A DNA stretch of 12,456 nucleotides from Methanobacteriota archaeon (lineage in GTDB: Archaea; Methanobacteriota; Methanobacteria; Methanobacteriales; Methanobacteriaceae): positions 1 to 12,456 of the forward strand of contig JAEYSH010000178.1 in assembly GCA_023434825.1 (NCBI GenBank), in the 5' to 3' direction. Shown here one piece after another: positions 5,940 to 12,456 of this stretch. The notes beneath the pieces are model-generated. The model was not told the DNA's origin. It made no database searches and worked only from the letters and a program-made list of their open reading frames with translations. The stretch's first letter is position 1. The number at the start of each line of letters is the position of its first letter. A program made the position numbers and the translations under genes.

Positions 5940-7304
5940 ATGATATTAGAAATAATTAAAAGCGAAGGATTAGCCCATAAATCTTATTTTATAGGCTCAA
6001 AGGGAGAAGCTGCAATCATTGATCCAAGAAGAGACTGTGATACTTACGTTAATTATTCAAAAAAATATCAAATGAAAATAACACATATATTTGAAACTCA
6101 CCGGAATGAAGATTACGTTATTGGCTCCAGAGAACTTTCAAGGAGAGTTAATGCTGAAATATATCACGGCAAAAATCCGGGATTTACCTATGGAAATGAA
6201 TTAAATGATAGAGACAAATTTAAAATTGGATCTATTGAATTAGAAATTATGGAGACAGCAGGACATACTGATGAAAGCATATCCGTTATTGTAAAAGATA
6301 AAGGAGTATCCGATGATCCATATATGATTTTTACAGGAGATGCTCTTTTTGCAGGCGAAGTTGGAAGAACTGACCTTTATGGTGAAGATAGTGTGGAAGA
6401 AAACGCTAATAAGCTCTACAACAGCCTTTTTAATAAAATCTTGCCTTTAGGTGATGAAATACTCGTATTTCCAGCCCACGGATCTGGTTCTGTTTGTGGT
6501 AAAGATATTCGTGAAAGTGAATTTACTACAATAGGGTATGAAAAGAAAACCAACAAAATGCTAAATAAGTCAAAAGAAGAATTTATTAAAGCAAAATTAA
6601 ACGAAAAAATGGTTAAAGCCCCTTACTTTGATAAAATGGAGAAATATAACAATGGAGAAGTTCCAATCCTTTGTAGGCTTCCTTATCCATATCCCATCAG
6701 CGTTGGAGAGCTTAAAAAGCATTTAGGAAAATCTCAAGTTGTTGATGTTAGAATGGCTGCAAATTTTGCAGGAGGGCATATTCCCGGCACTTTAAACATA
6801 TGGAAACATGGATTAACTTATTTTGCGGGATGGATGCTCAATTACGATGATCCAATCATTATAATTGATGATAGCAACGAAAATTTAAATCAAATTATAA
6901 GATACCTTGTAAGAATTGGATATGACAATATACTTGGATATTTAGAGGGCGGATTTACAAGCTGGTCTAATAGCGGCGAAAACCTAGAATCTATTGAAAC
7001 CTGGTCAGTGCATAAATTAAAAGATTATAAAGACGATAAATCTATCTTTTTACTTGATGTAAGAGAAATTGGGGAGTGGGAAGAAGGATATATTGAAGGT
7101 GCAAACCATATATACGTTGGAGACTTAAAAAAGAATTTAAATAAAGTTCCAAAAGATAAGAACGTTGTAGTTTATTGTGATACCGGCAATAGGGCCAGTA
7201 TTGCTGCAAGTTTACTTAAAATAAATGGATATGAAAATGTGGCCAATGTTCTTGGAAGTATAAGAGCATGGAAAGGAGCAGGATATCCATTGGTTAAGGA
7301 TTAA
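5940..7304 (+). CDS. MBL-fold persulfide dioxygenase-like protein with two rhodanese domains
   Basis: Residues 1-195 form a metallo-beta-lactamase fold of the ETHE1/persulfide dioxygenase group, recognisable from AGHTDES (107-113), FTGDALFAGEVGRTDL (131-146) and FPAHGSG (177-183). The usual HxHxDH motif reads H54-R-N-E-D-Y59: the second and last His are replaced. His54, His109 and Asp134 remain and correspond to the 2-His-1-Asp iron site of ETHE1. A linker (about 195-250) leads to rhodanese domain 1 (about 250-346), whose active loop has Asp310-Asp311-Ser312 and no Cys. Rhodanese domain 2 (about 355-454) has Cys413 in a CDTGNR loop and should be able to carry a persulfide. The protein is cytoplasmic and likely acts on sulfane sulfur. 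True dioxygenation needs O2, odd for a strict anaerobe. It ends 11 bp from convergent dapB. Confidence 0.85.
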   Translation: MILEIIKSEGLAHKSYFIGSKGEAAIIDPRRDCDTYVNYSKKYQMKITHIFETHRNEDYVIGSRELSRRVNAEIYHGKNPGFTYGNELNDRDKFKIGSIELEIMETAGHTDESISVIVKDKGVSDDPYMIFTGDALFAGEVGRTDLYGEDSVEENANKLYNSLFNKILPLGDEILVFPAHGSGSVCGKDIRESEFTTIGYEKKTNKMLNKSKEEFIKAKLNEKMVKAPYFDKMEKYNNGEVPILCRLPYPYPISVGELKKHLGKSQVVDVRMAANFAGGHIPGTLNIWKHGLTYFAGWMLNYDDPIIIIDDSNENLNQIIRYLVRIGYDNILGYLEGGFTSWSNSGENLESIETWSVHKLKDYKDDKSIFLLDVREIGEWEEGYIEGANHIYVGDLKKNLNKVPKDKNVVVYCDTGNRASIAASLLKINGYENVANVLGSIRAWKGAGYPLVKD

Positions 7305-7315
7305 AAACCATTCTC

Positions 7316-8140
7316 TTATTTTATATCGAGAACATCACCCATATCACTAATTTCTCCTTTTTTTGCATCTTCAACAACATATTTTATCGCTTTAATTACT
7401 CCTTTTACAAATGCCTGTCTGCTATGTGCTCTGTGGACGATTTCAATTCGTTCTCCATCTCCTGCAAAAATTACAGTATGATCCCCAATGATATCTCCTC
7501 CTCGAACCGCATGCATCCCTATTTCTCCTTCCTTTCGTGCTCCTACAATTCCCTGCCTACCATAAACACAAGATTCTTGTCCATTTATTTCTAGTGCCTC
7601 TCTTATAATTTCATAAGCTTTAACAGCAGTTCCAGAAGGTGCGTCTATTTTATTTTTGTGGTGTGATTCTACTATTTCAATATCATAATCATTCAGGATT
7701 TTTGCAAGGTCTTTGATTGTTTTGAAGAATGCATTCACACCTATTGCCATGTTTGGAGCAATAACTGCTTTTATGTTATTTTTTTTGATATCCCTTTTTA
7801 TTTCATTAAGCTGCTCATCTGAAAACCCAGTTGTACCCACAATTACATCAACACCACACTCTGATGCAGTTTTGATTGTATCAAATGATGCAATAGGCAT
7901 AGTAAAATCAACAAGGACATCTGGTTCCTTTTTATTTAAAACTTCAGCAAGATTTTGAGCACCATTTATTGGAACGCCGATATTTCCTACACCAATTAAT
8001 TCACCAATGTCTCTTCCCTGATTTGAATTATTCGGTGAGCCAAAAGCTGCTACAAATTTCATATCTTCCTGTTTAAGTATGGATTTAATTATCTTAGAAC
8101 TTATTCTTCCGCCTGCACCTGTTACAGCCACTTTAATCAT
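7316..8140 (-). CDS. dapB: 4-hydroxy-tetrahydrodipicolinate reductase
   Basis: DapB reduces hydroxy-tetrahydrodipicolinate with NAD(P)H in the diaminopimelate route to lysine. The 274-residue length is typical. The N-terminal nucleotide-binding loop is GAGGRIS (8-14), GTTG (102-105) lines the cofactor site, and the catalytic signature ESHHKNKIDAPSGTA covers 158-172, with His160 and Lys164 matching the E. coli His159/Lys163 pair. The APNMAIGVN motif (128-136) is also intact. The ATG at 8140 follows an AGGAGT ribosome site eight bases away. A TATA-like box lies in the 47-bp gap behind the MFS gene, so it can be transcribed separately. No other lysine gene (dapA, lysC, asd) is next to it here. 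Confidence 0.96.
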   Translation of the reverse strand: MIKVAVTGAGGRISSKIIKSILKQEDMKFVAAFGSPNNSNQGRDIGELIGVGNIGVPINGAQNLAEVLNKKEPDVLVDFTMPIASFDTIKTASECGVDVIVGTTGFSDEQLNEIKRDIKKNNIKAVIAPNMAIGVNAFFKTIKDLAKILNDYDIEIVESHHKNKIDAPSGTAVKAYEIIREALEINGQESCVYGRQGIVGARKEGEIGMHAVRGGDIIGDHTVIFAGDGERIEIVHRAHSRQAFVKGVIKAIKYVVEDAKKGEISDMGDVLDIK

Positions 8141-8176
8141 TTTATTAACTCCTGTAAATCTTTAAAATAATAAATA

Positions 8177-8184
8177 GTATAAAA
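8177..8184 (-). promoter_or_regulatory. TATA box for dapB
   Basis: On the minus strand the stretch reads TTTATACT, about 40 bases before the dapB ATG at 8140, predicting initiation near 8154. It lies in the short gap after the MFS stop and suggests that dapB is not wholly dependent on read-through from the efflux cassette. Confidence 0.45.
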
Positions 8185-8187
8185 TAC

Positions 8188-9660
8188 CTATTTACTTTTT
8201 CTCAAAAAATCATCGGAAAACTCTTCCAGTATTATAGGCTCTTCCTCACCCAAAGGTATTTCTTTAAGGAAGAAAGCAATAATCAATCCTATAAATGCCA
8301 GTACTATGGCTGCAAGAAATATATTTTGTATAGAAAGTACCAGAGCTTGAGTTTTGCCTAAATTAACTACATATGAGTTTCCTAAAGTGAAATTCATTAT
8401 ATATCCAAATATTGGAACAAATACTATAGTACCTATATTTCTAAAAAATCGCATTGAAGCGGTTACAATACCAATTTCTCGAAGTGTAAATGCATTCTGC
8501 ACTGCCACATTGAATATTGTATATGCCATTCCAGAACCAATACCAAGGACAGTTGAATATGCTATGAGCAGATAATATGGAGTGCTCGCATTCATTGAAG
8601 CAAGAAGTACAACTCCTATTCCAGTTATGATAAATTCAGCAATAACAAGCTTTTTATATTTTCCAGTCTTCGTTATAATTTGTCCTGTGATTATTGAAGC
8701 CATTGTAAGGCTAAATAGCATAGGAATCATTAGGAATCCAGAATTTGTAGCACTCATACCTAAAACACCCTGTGCAAATAATGGGACATAAATTATTCCT
8801 GAAAACATCAATGCTGCTGCTAAAAAGTTTTCGACCGCGGATACACTAAATATTGGATTTTTGAAAAGATATAACGGCAAAATAGGTTCTGCGGCTTTTT
8901 TCTCAGCTCGGATGAATAATAGGAACATGAATCCTGAAAATGCAAAAAGCCCAACTATTTCCGATAATGGATATGTATTTGTGTCTCCTGCAAGTGTTAA
9001 GGCTAGGAACAGTGCACTTAATGATAATGTAAACGTAATGATCCCTGCATAATCAATGATTTTTTTAACTCCATCTAATTTGAAGTTTGGAAGAGAATAA
9101 AGAATTATGGTTACAGCAGCAATCCCAACTGGTACATTTACAAAAAACACCCATCTCCAACCTAGCGTATCAGTAATTACACCTCCAAGAATCGGCCCTA
9201 AAACGTCTGCAAGTCCAAATACTGCTGCAAGTATTCCCATATATTTGGCTCTTTCTCTTGGGCTGAAAATTTCTCCGACCACAATAAATGGGAGAGATAA
9301 TAAAATTCCTCCACCAATTCCCTGAAGCCCTCTAAATAGAATCAATTCAAACATACTGGTTGCAAAACCACACATTACGGAAGTTATAACAAATGTGATG
9401 ATTCCTGCAATTAAAACATGTTTTCTACCATACATATCTGATAATTTACCAAAAAGGATTATGGAAATGGTTGAAGTCAACATGTAAATTGTAAACGGCC
9501 ATACATAATATTCCATTCCCTGCAAGCTGTTAATGACTTTAGGCATAGCTGTTCCCATGATTGAATAATCAAAGGCAGCTACAAGGAGTCCGACCATTAA
9601 TCCAGCCATAATCATGATTATTTTATCTTTAGCAAGGTTGTAATGGTTCTCATAATTCAT
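8188..9660 (-). CDS. DHA2-type (EmrB/QacA) 14-helix MFS drug:proton antiporter
   Basis: This is a multidrug exporter of the major facilitator superfamily. Numbered from the ATG at 9660, Asp31 lies in helix 1, motif A is GKLSDMYGR (71-79), motif B Arg110 is in FRGLQGIGGG, and the antiporter motif C is GLADVLGPILGG (149-160), followed by WRWVFFVNVPVG. About 14 hydrophobic segments and a length near 490 fit DHA2. An acidic C-terminal tail (EEEPIILEEFSDDF) is cytoplasmic. A GTG at 9669 would add three residues, but that GTG is part of a GTGAT ribosome site that suits the ATG at 9660, so I chose the ATG. The gene is last in a four-gene TetR-headed unit, 33-42 bp after the membrane-protein gene. 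The substrate is unknown. Confidence 0.93.
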   Translation of the reverse strand: MNYENHYNLAKDKIIMIMAGLMVGLLVAAFDYSIMGTAMPKVINSLQGMEYYVWPFTIYMLTSTISIILFGKLSDMYGRKHVLIAGIITFVITSVMCGFATSMFELILFRGLQGIGGGILLSLPFIVVGEIFSPRERAKYMGILAAVFGLADVLGPILGGVITDTLGWRWVFFVNVPVGIAAVTIILYSLPNFKLDGVKKIIDYAGIITFTLSLSALFLALTLAGDTNTYPLSEIVGLFAFSGFMFLLFIRAEKKAAEPILPLYLFKNPIFSVSAVENFLAAALMFSGIIYVPLFAQGVLGMSATNSGFLMIPMLFSLTMASIITGQIITKTGKYKKLVIAEFIITGIGVVLLASMNASTPYYLLIAYSTVLGIGSGMAYTIFNVAVQNAFTLREIGIVTASMRFFRNIGTIVFVPIFGYIMNFTLGNSYVVNLGKTQALVLSIQNIFLAAIVLAFIGLIIAFFLKEIPLGEEEPIILEEFSDDFLRKSK

Positions 9661-9702
9661 AACTATCACGGGTTAATTTTTTAATATTTTCTAACGATTC
9701 AG

Positions 9703-10428
9703 TTAGTGATCTAAATCATCTGTCTTTTTTGCCCTGTTAAAAAGTAACGCGATCATTGCTGTAGCTACTGGAAATGTAAATGCAAATAACACCAGCGAGA
9801 AAGGGAATCCAAAATCTAGATGGGTAACTGCCTGTATAATTGCAATAACACCAAGTATACCATTTACTACAAATATCCACTTGATTGATGTTTCCATTTT
9901 TCCACCATTAAAGAGAAATCCAATGAAAATCATAGACAAGCTTAGCCAGGTATATCCAAGTATTTCCATGGACCAGAAGATAGAATTCAAATTGCCAAAG
10001 GCAAAAAGAGTAGTTCCATCGAGTAATCCTGTCGAAATACTCTGAGGTATTGCACCCATCTGTAAATAGTAGTTAGCAGTAATCTGTGCGAGATATGCTA
10101 CTGCAAAGACGATTCCAAGTAAACTTAATATCTGTTTTTCTTCAGGAGTGAATCTATGAATGCTTACAGTTAAAATAAGGTATAATGGTGCAATAAAGAA
10201 ACATGGAACCACAAACATCAATATTTGCCAGTAATGCTCAGCATAAGACTGGGCATAACCTTCTATACCTGGCCAGTTGAAATTCAGTGGAAATATTACA
10301 AATGTGACTATCAATGCAATCAGAAACATACTTGATGCGATAGTAACACCTATTGCTGACCATGTACCAATTTTAGCCTCAAGAAAAAGCTGTTTAGGCG
10401 TTTTTTTAATATTTAAATTTTCTATCAT
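9703..10428 (-). CDS. Six-helix integral membrane protein in the TetR/MFS efflux unit
   Basis: This 241-residue protein has six predicted membrane helices at about 20-46, 67-90, 99-122, 142-173, 182-201 and 208-232, a short polar N-terminus and a charged C-terminal tail (RAKKTDDLDH). There is no recognisable transporter or enzyme motif and no signal peptide. Trp-rich segments (FNWPG, HYWQ, FWSMEILGYTWLSLS) mark the first outer loop and the fourth helix. It sits between the DUF169 gene (58-bp gap) and the MFS gene, with an AGGGG ribosome site six bases before the ATG at 10428. Position suggests it helps the exporter or protects the membrane from the same compound, but this is inferred from context only. 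I do not recognise the family. Confidence 0.75.
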   Translation of the reverse strand: MIENLNIKKTPKQLFLEAKIGTWSAIGVTIASSMFLIALIVTFVIFPLNFNWPGIEGYAQSYAEHYWQILMFVVPCFFIAPLYLILTVSIHRFTPEEKQILSLLGIVFAVAYLAQITANYYLQMGAIPQSISTGLLDGTTLFAFGNLNSIFWSMEILGYTWLSLSMIFIGFLFNGGKMETSIKWIFVVNGILGVIAIIQAVTHLDFGFPFSLVLFAFTFPVATAMIALLFNRAKKTDDLDH

Positions 10429-10486
10429 GATTTTCCCCTATAAATTTAATTAAAATTTTCCAAAAAAGAAACGATTATTTAAAGGA

Positions 10487-11173
10487 TCACTCTTCCTTAA
10501 AGAACATTTTAGTTCGCATTTCTTCTAAATTAGAAACTATACGAGACAAATCGCTTCCAGGAATACTAACCATAATATCCTCTTGATTGAGATCCATACT
10601 CTGCCTTGCTGCAACGTCACCAAATCCATAAGTGACTTTTCCAGCCATATAAGGAGATGCAGCCATTGAACTGCAAACTGGAGCGGCATCAGCGCCTAGT
10701 CCATGTTCTCCAGAATCATATGCGTTTGCATGAAGTATTTCCATCCCCTGTTTTGCATTGCAGACCATAAATACCACATCTGGTTCAAATTCTGCATTAT
10801 TGAGCGGAGCAAAGACAATTGCACTGAAAATTCCAGGGTTTATGTAAGTTTCATTTTCCCTTGAACGTTGTACTGCAGGAATGCTCTTATATAATCCTTT
10901 TGGAACCATAAATGCCCCACTTTGCACATTTGCAGGATATTCACTCATGTCTTTAAGTCCAGAATATCTAGCACCGCCCATACATTCTTCCTCTTCCAAA
11001 GTAGAATAAAATATTTCACCATCCATAGCTTTAGTGAGTTTTTTGCAGAATCTTGATTTGCCTTCCTCTTTTCGAACATTTTTTGGTTCTTTCACTGACC
11101 ATTTTATGGCCACTAATTCGTTTTCTAATTTTAAAAGTTCAGTTAATTTTTCTCCTAATTCATTATGATTCAT
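10487..11173 (-). CDS. DUF169 family protein
   Basis: The 228-residue soluble protein matches the DUF169 (COG2043, PF02596-type) pattern known from methanogens and other anaerobes. It has an N-terminal helix with LTELLKLEN and VAIKW (about 11-25), a Cys43 region, the Cys64-Met-Gly-Gly motif (EECMGGARYSGL, 62-73), Cys138 in VVFMVCN, and Cys167 in APVCSSMAASPY near the C-terminal third. The spaced cysteines could bind an iron-sulfur cluster, haem or metal, but no ligand is established. There is no membrane segment. A GAGGTG ribosome site precedes the ATG at 11173. It is the second gene after tetR, 45 bp from it, so it is probably induced by the same compound. Function unknown. Confidence 0.85.
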   Translation of the reverse strand: MNHNELGEKLTELLKLENELVAIKWSVKEPKNVRKEEGKSRFCKKLTKAMDGEIFYSTLEEEECMGGARYSGLKDMSEYPANVQSGAFMVPKGLYKSIPAVQRSRENETYINPGIFSAIVFAPLNNAEFEPDVVFMVCNAKQGMEILHANAYDSGEHGLGADAAPVCSSMAASPYMAGKVTYGFGDVAARQSMDLNQEDIMVSIPGSDLSRIVSNLEEMRTKMFFKEE

Positions 11174-11218
11174 ATTTACACCTCTTTTTTCAAATTTTAT
11201 AATCTATTATCCCTATTT

Positions 11219-11863
11219 TTAATTTTTCATTAACATATGGAGAAACAAATCCCCTATATCATCACTAAATTTCTCTTCATCAATTCCCCTGCTTTCCAAC
11301 AGTTCTTTAGCCCAATCACCCATGTTTACCTTACCATTGTATATTACTGATAAAAGAACCACCGCTTCTGCAGGATCCACATCTTGCCTTATTTCGCCCT
11401 CATCTATACCTTTTTGTATTGAATCTATCCCCAATGACATTATTTCCTTGAATAATTCCCTTACTTCCTGAAATTCTTCACTATTACTCATTTTATCCAT
11501 ATCAAATTTCTTTTTAATAGATGTCGGAGAATATAAAAGCTTGAAATAATCAGGATATTTATTAGAAAACTCCTTATTTACATTTTGATATAATTTTAAC
11601 TTTTCTAATCCCCTATTTCCTTTTTTAACTTCATTTTTAACCATATCAGCCCAAATTCGGATACCACATAAGACTACAGCAAAGTACAGAGATTCTTTAT
11701 TTTTAAAATAAAGATAAAGCGTACTTTTTCCAAGACCAACCTCTTTTGCTACTTCATCCAATGAAACTTCAAAGCCTTTATTTGCAAATAACTTCCTTGC
11801 AGCTTTGATAATATCATTTTGGCGCTGTTCTCTTTCTCTTTCCTTCCATTTTGCAAGTGACAT
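11219..11863 (-). CDS. TetR/AcrR family transcriptional regulator
   Basis: The N-terminal 60 residues are a classic TetR DNA-binding domain: helix 1 (IIKAARKLFANKG, 18-30), then the helix-turn-helix at about 34-53 (SLDEVAKEVGLGKSTLYLYF) and the KNKESL turn. Residues 70-214 form the helical ligand-binding and dimer domain, with no recognisable ligand motif. The ATG at 11863 follows an AGGTG site. It is the first gene of a minus-strand unit with DUF169, a six-helix membrane protein and an MFS exporter, so it most likely represses that unit and itself until a lipophilic or toxic ligand binds. A 30-bp inverted repeat 45 bases upstream of the start is the probable operator. Confidence 0.92.
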   Translation of the reverse strand: MSLAKWKEREREQRQNDIIKAARKLFANKGFEVSLDEVAKEVGLGKSTLYLYFKNKESLYFAVVLCGIRIWADMVKNEVKKGNRGLEKLKLYQNVNKEFSNKYPDYFKLLYSPTSIKKKFDMDKMSNSEEFQEVRELFKEIMSLGIDSIQKGIDEGEIRQDVDPAEAVVLLSVIYNGKVNMGDWAKELLESRGIDEEKFSDDIGDLFLHMLMKN

Positions 11864-11907
11864 AATTTTTCACCTAAATTTATAATGACTACTAAATCTT
11901 TTTAATG

Positions 11908-11937
11908 ACTCACCAGTCAGTAATATAACTAGTGAGT
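11908..11937. promoter_or_regulatory. 30-bp inverted-repeat operator for the TetR regulator
   Basis: ACTCACCAGT (11908-11917) and ACTAGTGAGT (11928-11937) are reverse complements at 9 of 10 positions, around a 10-bp AT-rich spacer. The left half also forms part of a smaller palindrome, TGACT-CACC-AGTCA (11906-11919). The size and half-site layout suit two TetR-type dimers or one large site. TAATGACT occurs twice, at 11883-11890 and 11903-11910, exactly 20 bp apart. The site lies between the minus-strand TATA box and the tetR start, so binding would block transcription of the unit. Confidence 0.6.
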
Positions 11938-11941
11938 ATTA

Positions 11942-11953
11942 AACTATATAAAT
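11942..11953 (-). promoter_or_regulatory. TATA box for the TetR efflux unit
   Basis: On the minus strand the stretch reads ATTTATATAGTT. Archaeal spacing puts transcription start near 11921, inside the operator spacer, with a leader of about 58 bases. The same TATA-rich stretch could also serve the divergent gene at 12097. Confidence 0.5.
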
Positions 11954-12096
11954 GTTGTGGTTTTTATAAAATTACAAAAAATCGAATCAAGATTATTTAA
12001 AGTTAAATATGCCCTTTTTAAAGCAGAAACGCAGATAATAAAATTTAATTAATAATAAAAAATAAATTAATATGAAACGTTCAAGGAGCATTAAAA

Positions 12097-12456
12097 ATGA
12101 ATTCAATTTTAGAAATTGAAGATAAAATAAATACCCTGAAAAAAGAAAATCCTGAACAATACAAAACCATTAATAACATATTTCATATTTCAAGTTCCAC
12201 TGGCTCAATGGTTATACCCAGTTCATATAGAAAGAAAGTTTTAGAACTTTTTGGTAAAAGAGATGATGAAGGAAATATTATAGACTCACCAAAAGAGGTA
12301 ATTGAAAGAATAGAAAGCCAAAAAGTGATAAAAACTTATAACAAATGGACCGGTAATGGATCTCTTTTCAATTCATTAAGGGCAGCAAGACCCGGAATGA
12401 TAGATGAACAAAAAGATGATTTAAGAAAAAAGCTAAATGAATACATTAAATCTTCC
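12097..12456 (+). CDS. N-terminal part of a protein with a GalT-like motif (cut by right edge)
   Basis: An open frame of 120 codons runs from ATG 12097 to the window end with no stop. AAGGAGC at 12083-12089 is a strong ribosome site with seven-base spacing, and codon use matches neighbouring genes, so it is real although cut off. The N-terminal 90 residues are highly charged with no membrane helix. Near codons 84-101 the stretch TYNKWTGNGSLFNSLRAARP resembles the N-terminal signature of galactose-1-phosphate uridylyltransferases and related HIT-superfamily proteins (NPLTGxWVLVSPHRAxRP). That would suggest a nucleotidyl transfer role. The match is weak and the catalytic HPH motif, if present, lies beyond the edge. 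It is divergent from the TetR unit across a 233-bp AT-rich spacer. Confidence 0.65.
   Translation, partial: MNSILEIEDKINTLKKENPEQYKTINNIFHISSSTGSMVIPSSYRKKVLELFGKRDDEGNIIDSPKEVIERIESQKVIKTYNKWTGNGSLFNSLRAARPGMIDEQKDDLRKKLNEYIKSS

Noticed and set aside
7713..7958. Plus-strand 81-codon frame within dapB
   Set aside because: It is antisense to a catalytic enzyme gene with full motifs.
8354..9325. Four plus-strand frames of 63-73 codons opposite the MFS gene
   Set aside because: They are antisense shadows of a well-conserved exporter gene, with no ribosome sites and no recognisable domains.
9661..9669. GTG at 9669 as the MFS start
   Set aside because: The GTG is part of a GTGAT ribosome site that correctly serves the ATG at 9660.
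1..12456. CRISPR arrays, tRNA/rRNA genes, insertion sequences, integrase or prophage genes
   Set aside because: I found no spaced direct repeats of suitable length, cloverleaf-like or GC-rich RNA regions, or transposase/integrase motifs in either strand.

Overview
The window looks like a piece of a methanogenic euryarchaeal chromosome, most like Methanobacterium or a close relative. This is an inference from several signs: AT-rich DNA, archaeal TATA boxes at suitable distances from starts, GGTGAT/GGAGG-type ribosome binding sites, oligo-T ends instead of bacterial hairpin terminators, a winged-helix regulator of a type common in methanogens, and a short Cys4 zinc-ribbon protein of the style seen in Methanobacteriales. 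No rRNA, tRNA, insertion sequence or CRISPR array was seen.

Layout from left to right: (a) 1-1200, the 3' part of a membrane protein cut by the left edge, then a two-gene unit of a winged-helix regulator and a small three-helix membrane protein; (b) 1200-2760, a regulatory stretch with a perfect 10-bp inverted repeat around a TATA box, then a 60-residue ribbon-helix-helix-like protein and a DUF362/double-[4Fe-4S] protein 8 bp apart; (c) 2780-3800, a HEPN protein and, divergent from it, a zinc-ribbon/coiled-coil protein, both ending in palindromic AT-rich convergent spacers; (d) 3831-5537, a DrrAB-type ABC exporter on the minus strand (ATPase then permease, stop and start abutting); (e) 5538-5939, a 402-bp AT-rich divergent spacer with no gene; (f) 5940-7304, a metallo-beta-lactamase/double-rhodanese sulfur-handling protein; (g) 7316-8140, dapB of lysine/diaminopimelate synthesis; (h) 8188-11863, a minus-strand cassette of TetR regulator, DUF169 protein, six-helix membrane protein and 14-helix DHA2-type MFS exporter, headed by a 30-bp inverted-repeat operator; (i) 12097 to the right edge, the start of a protein with a faint galactose-1-phosphate uridylyltransferase-like motif.

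Two modules are multidrug or lipophile export systems (ABC and MFS). The MFS one is probably derepressed when the TetR protein binds a ligand. The MBL-rhodanese protein and the DUF362 ferredoxin-like protein concern sulfur or redox chemistry, and dapB is a housekeeping gene. The least explained parts are the DUF169/six-helix partners of the exporter, the RHH-DUF362 pair with its TATA-embedded palindrome, the HEPN protein without a nucleotidyltransferase partner, and the MBL protein whose metal motif is altered but keeps the mononuclear-iron triad. None of these proves a new system; they are the places to look first.
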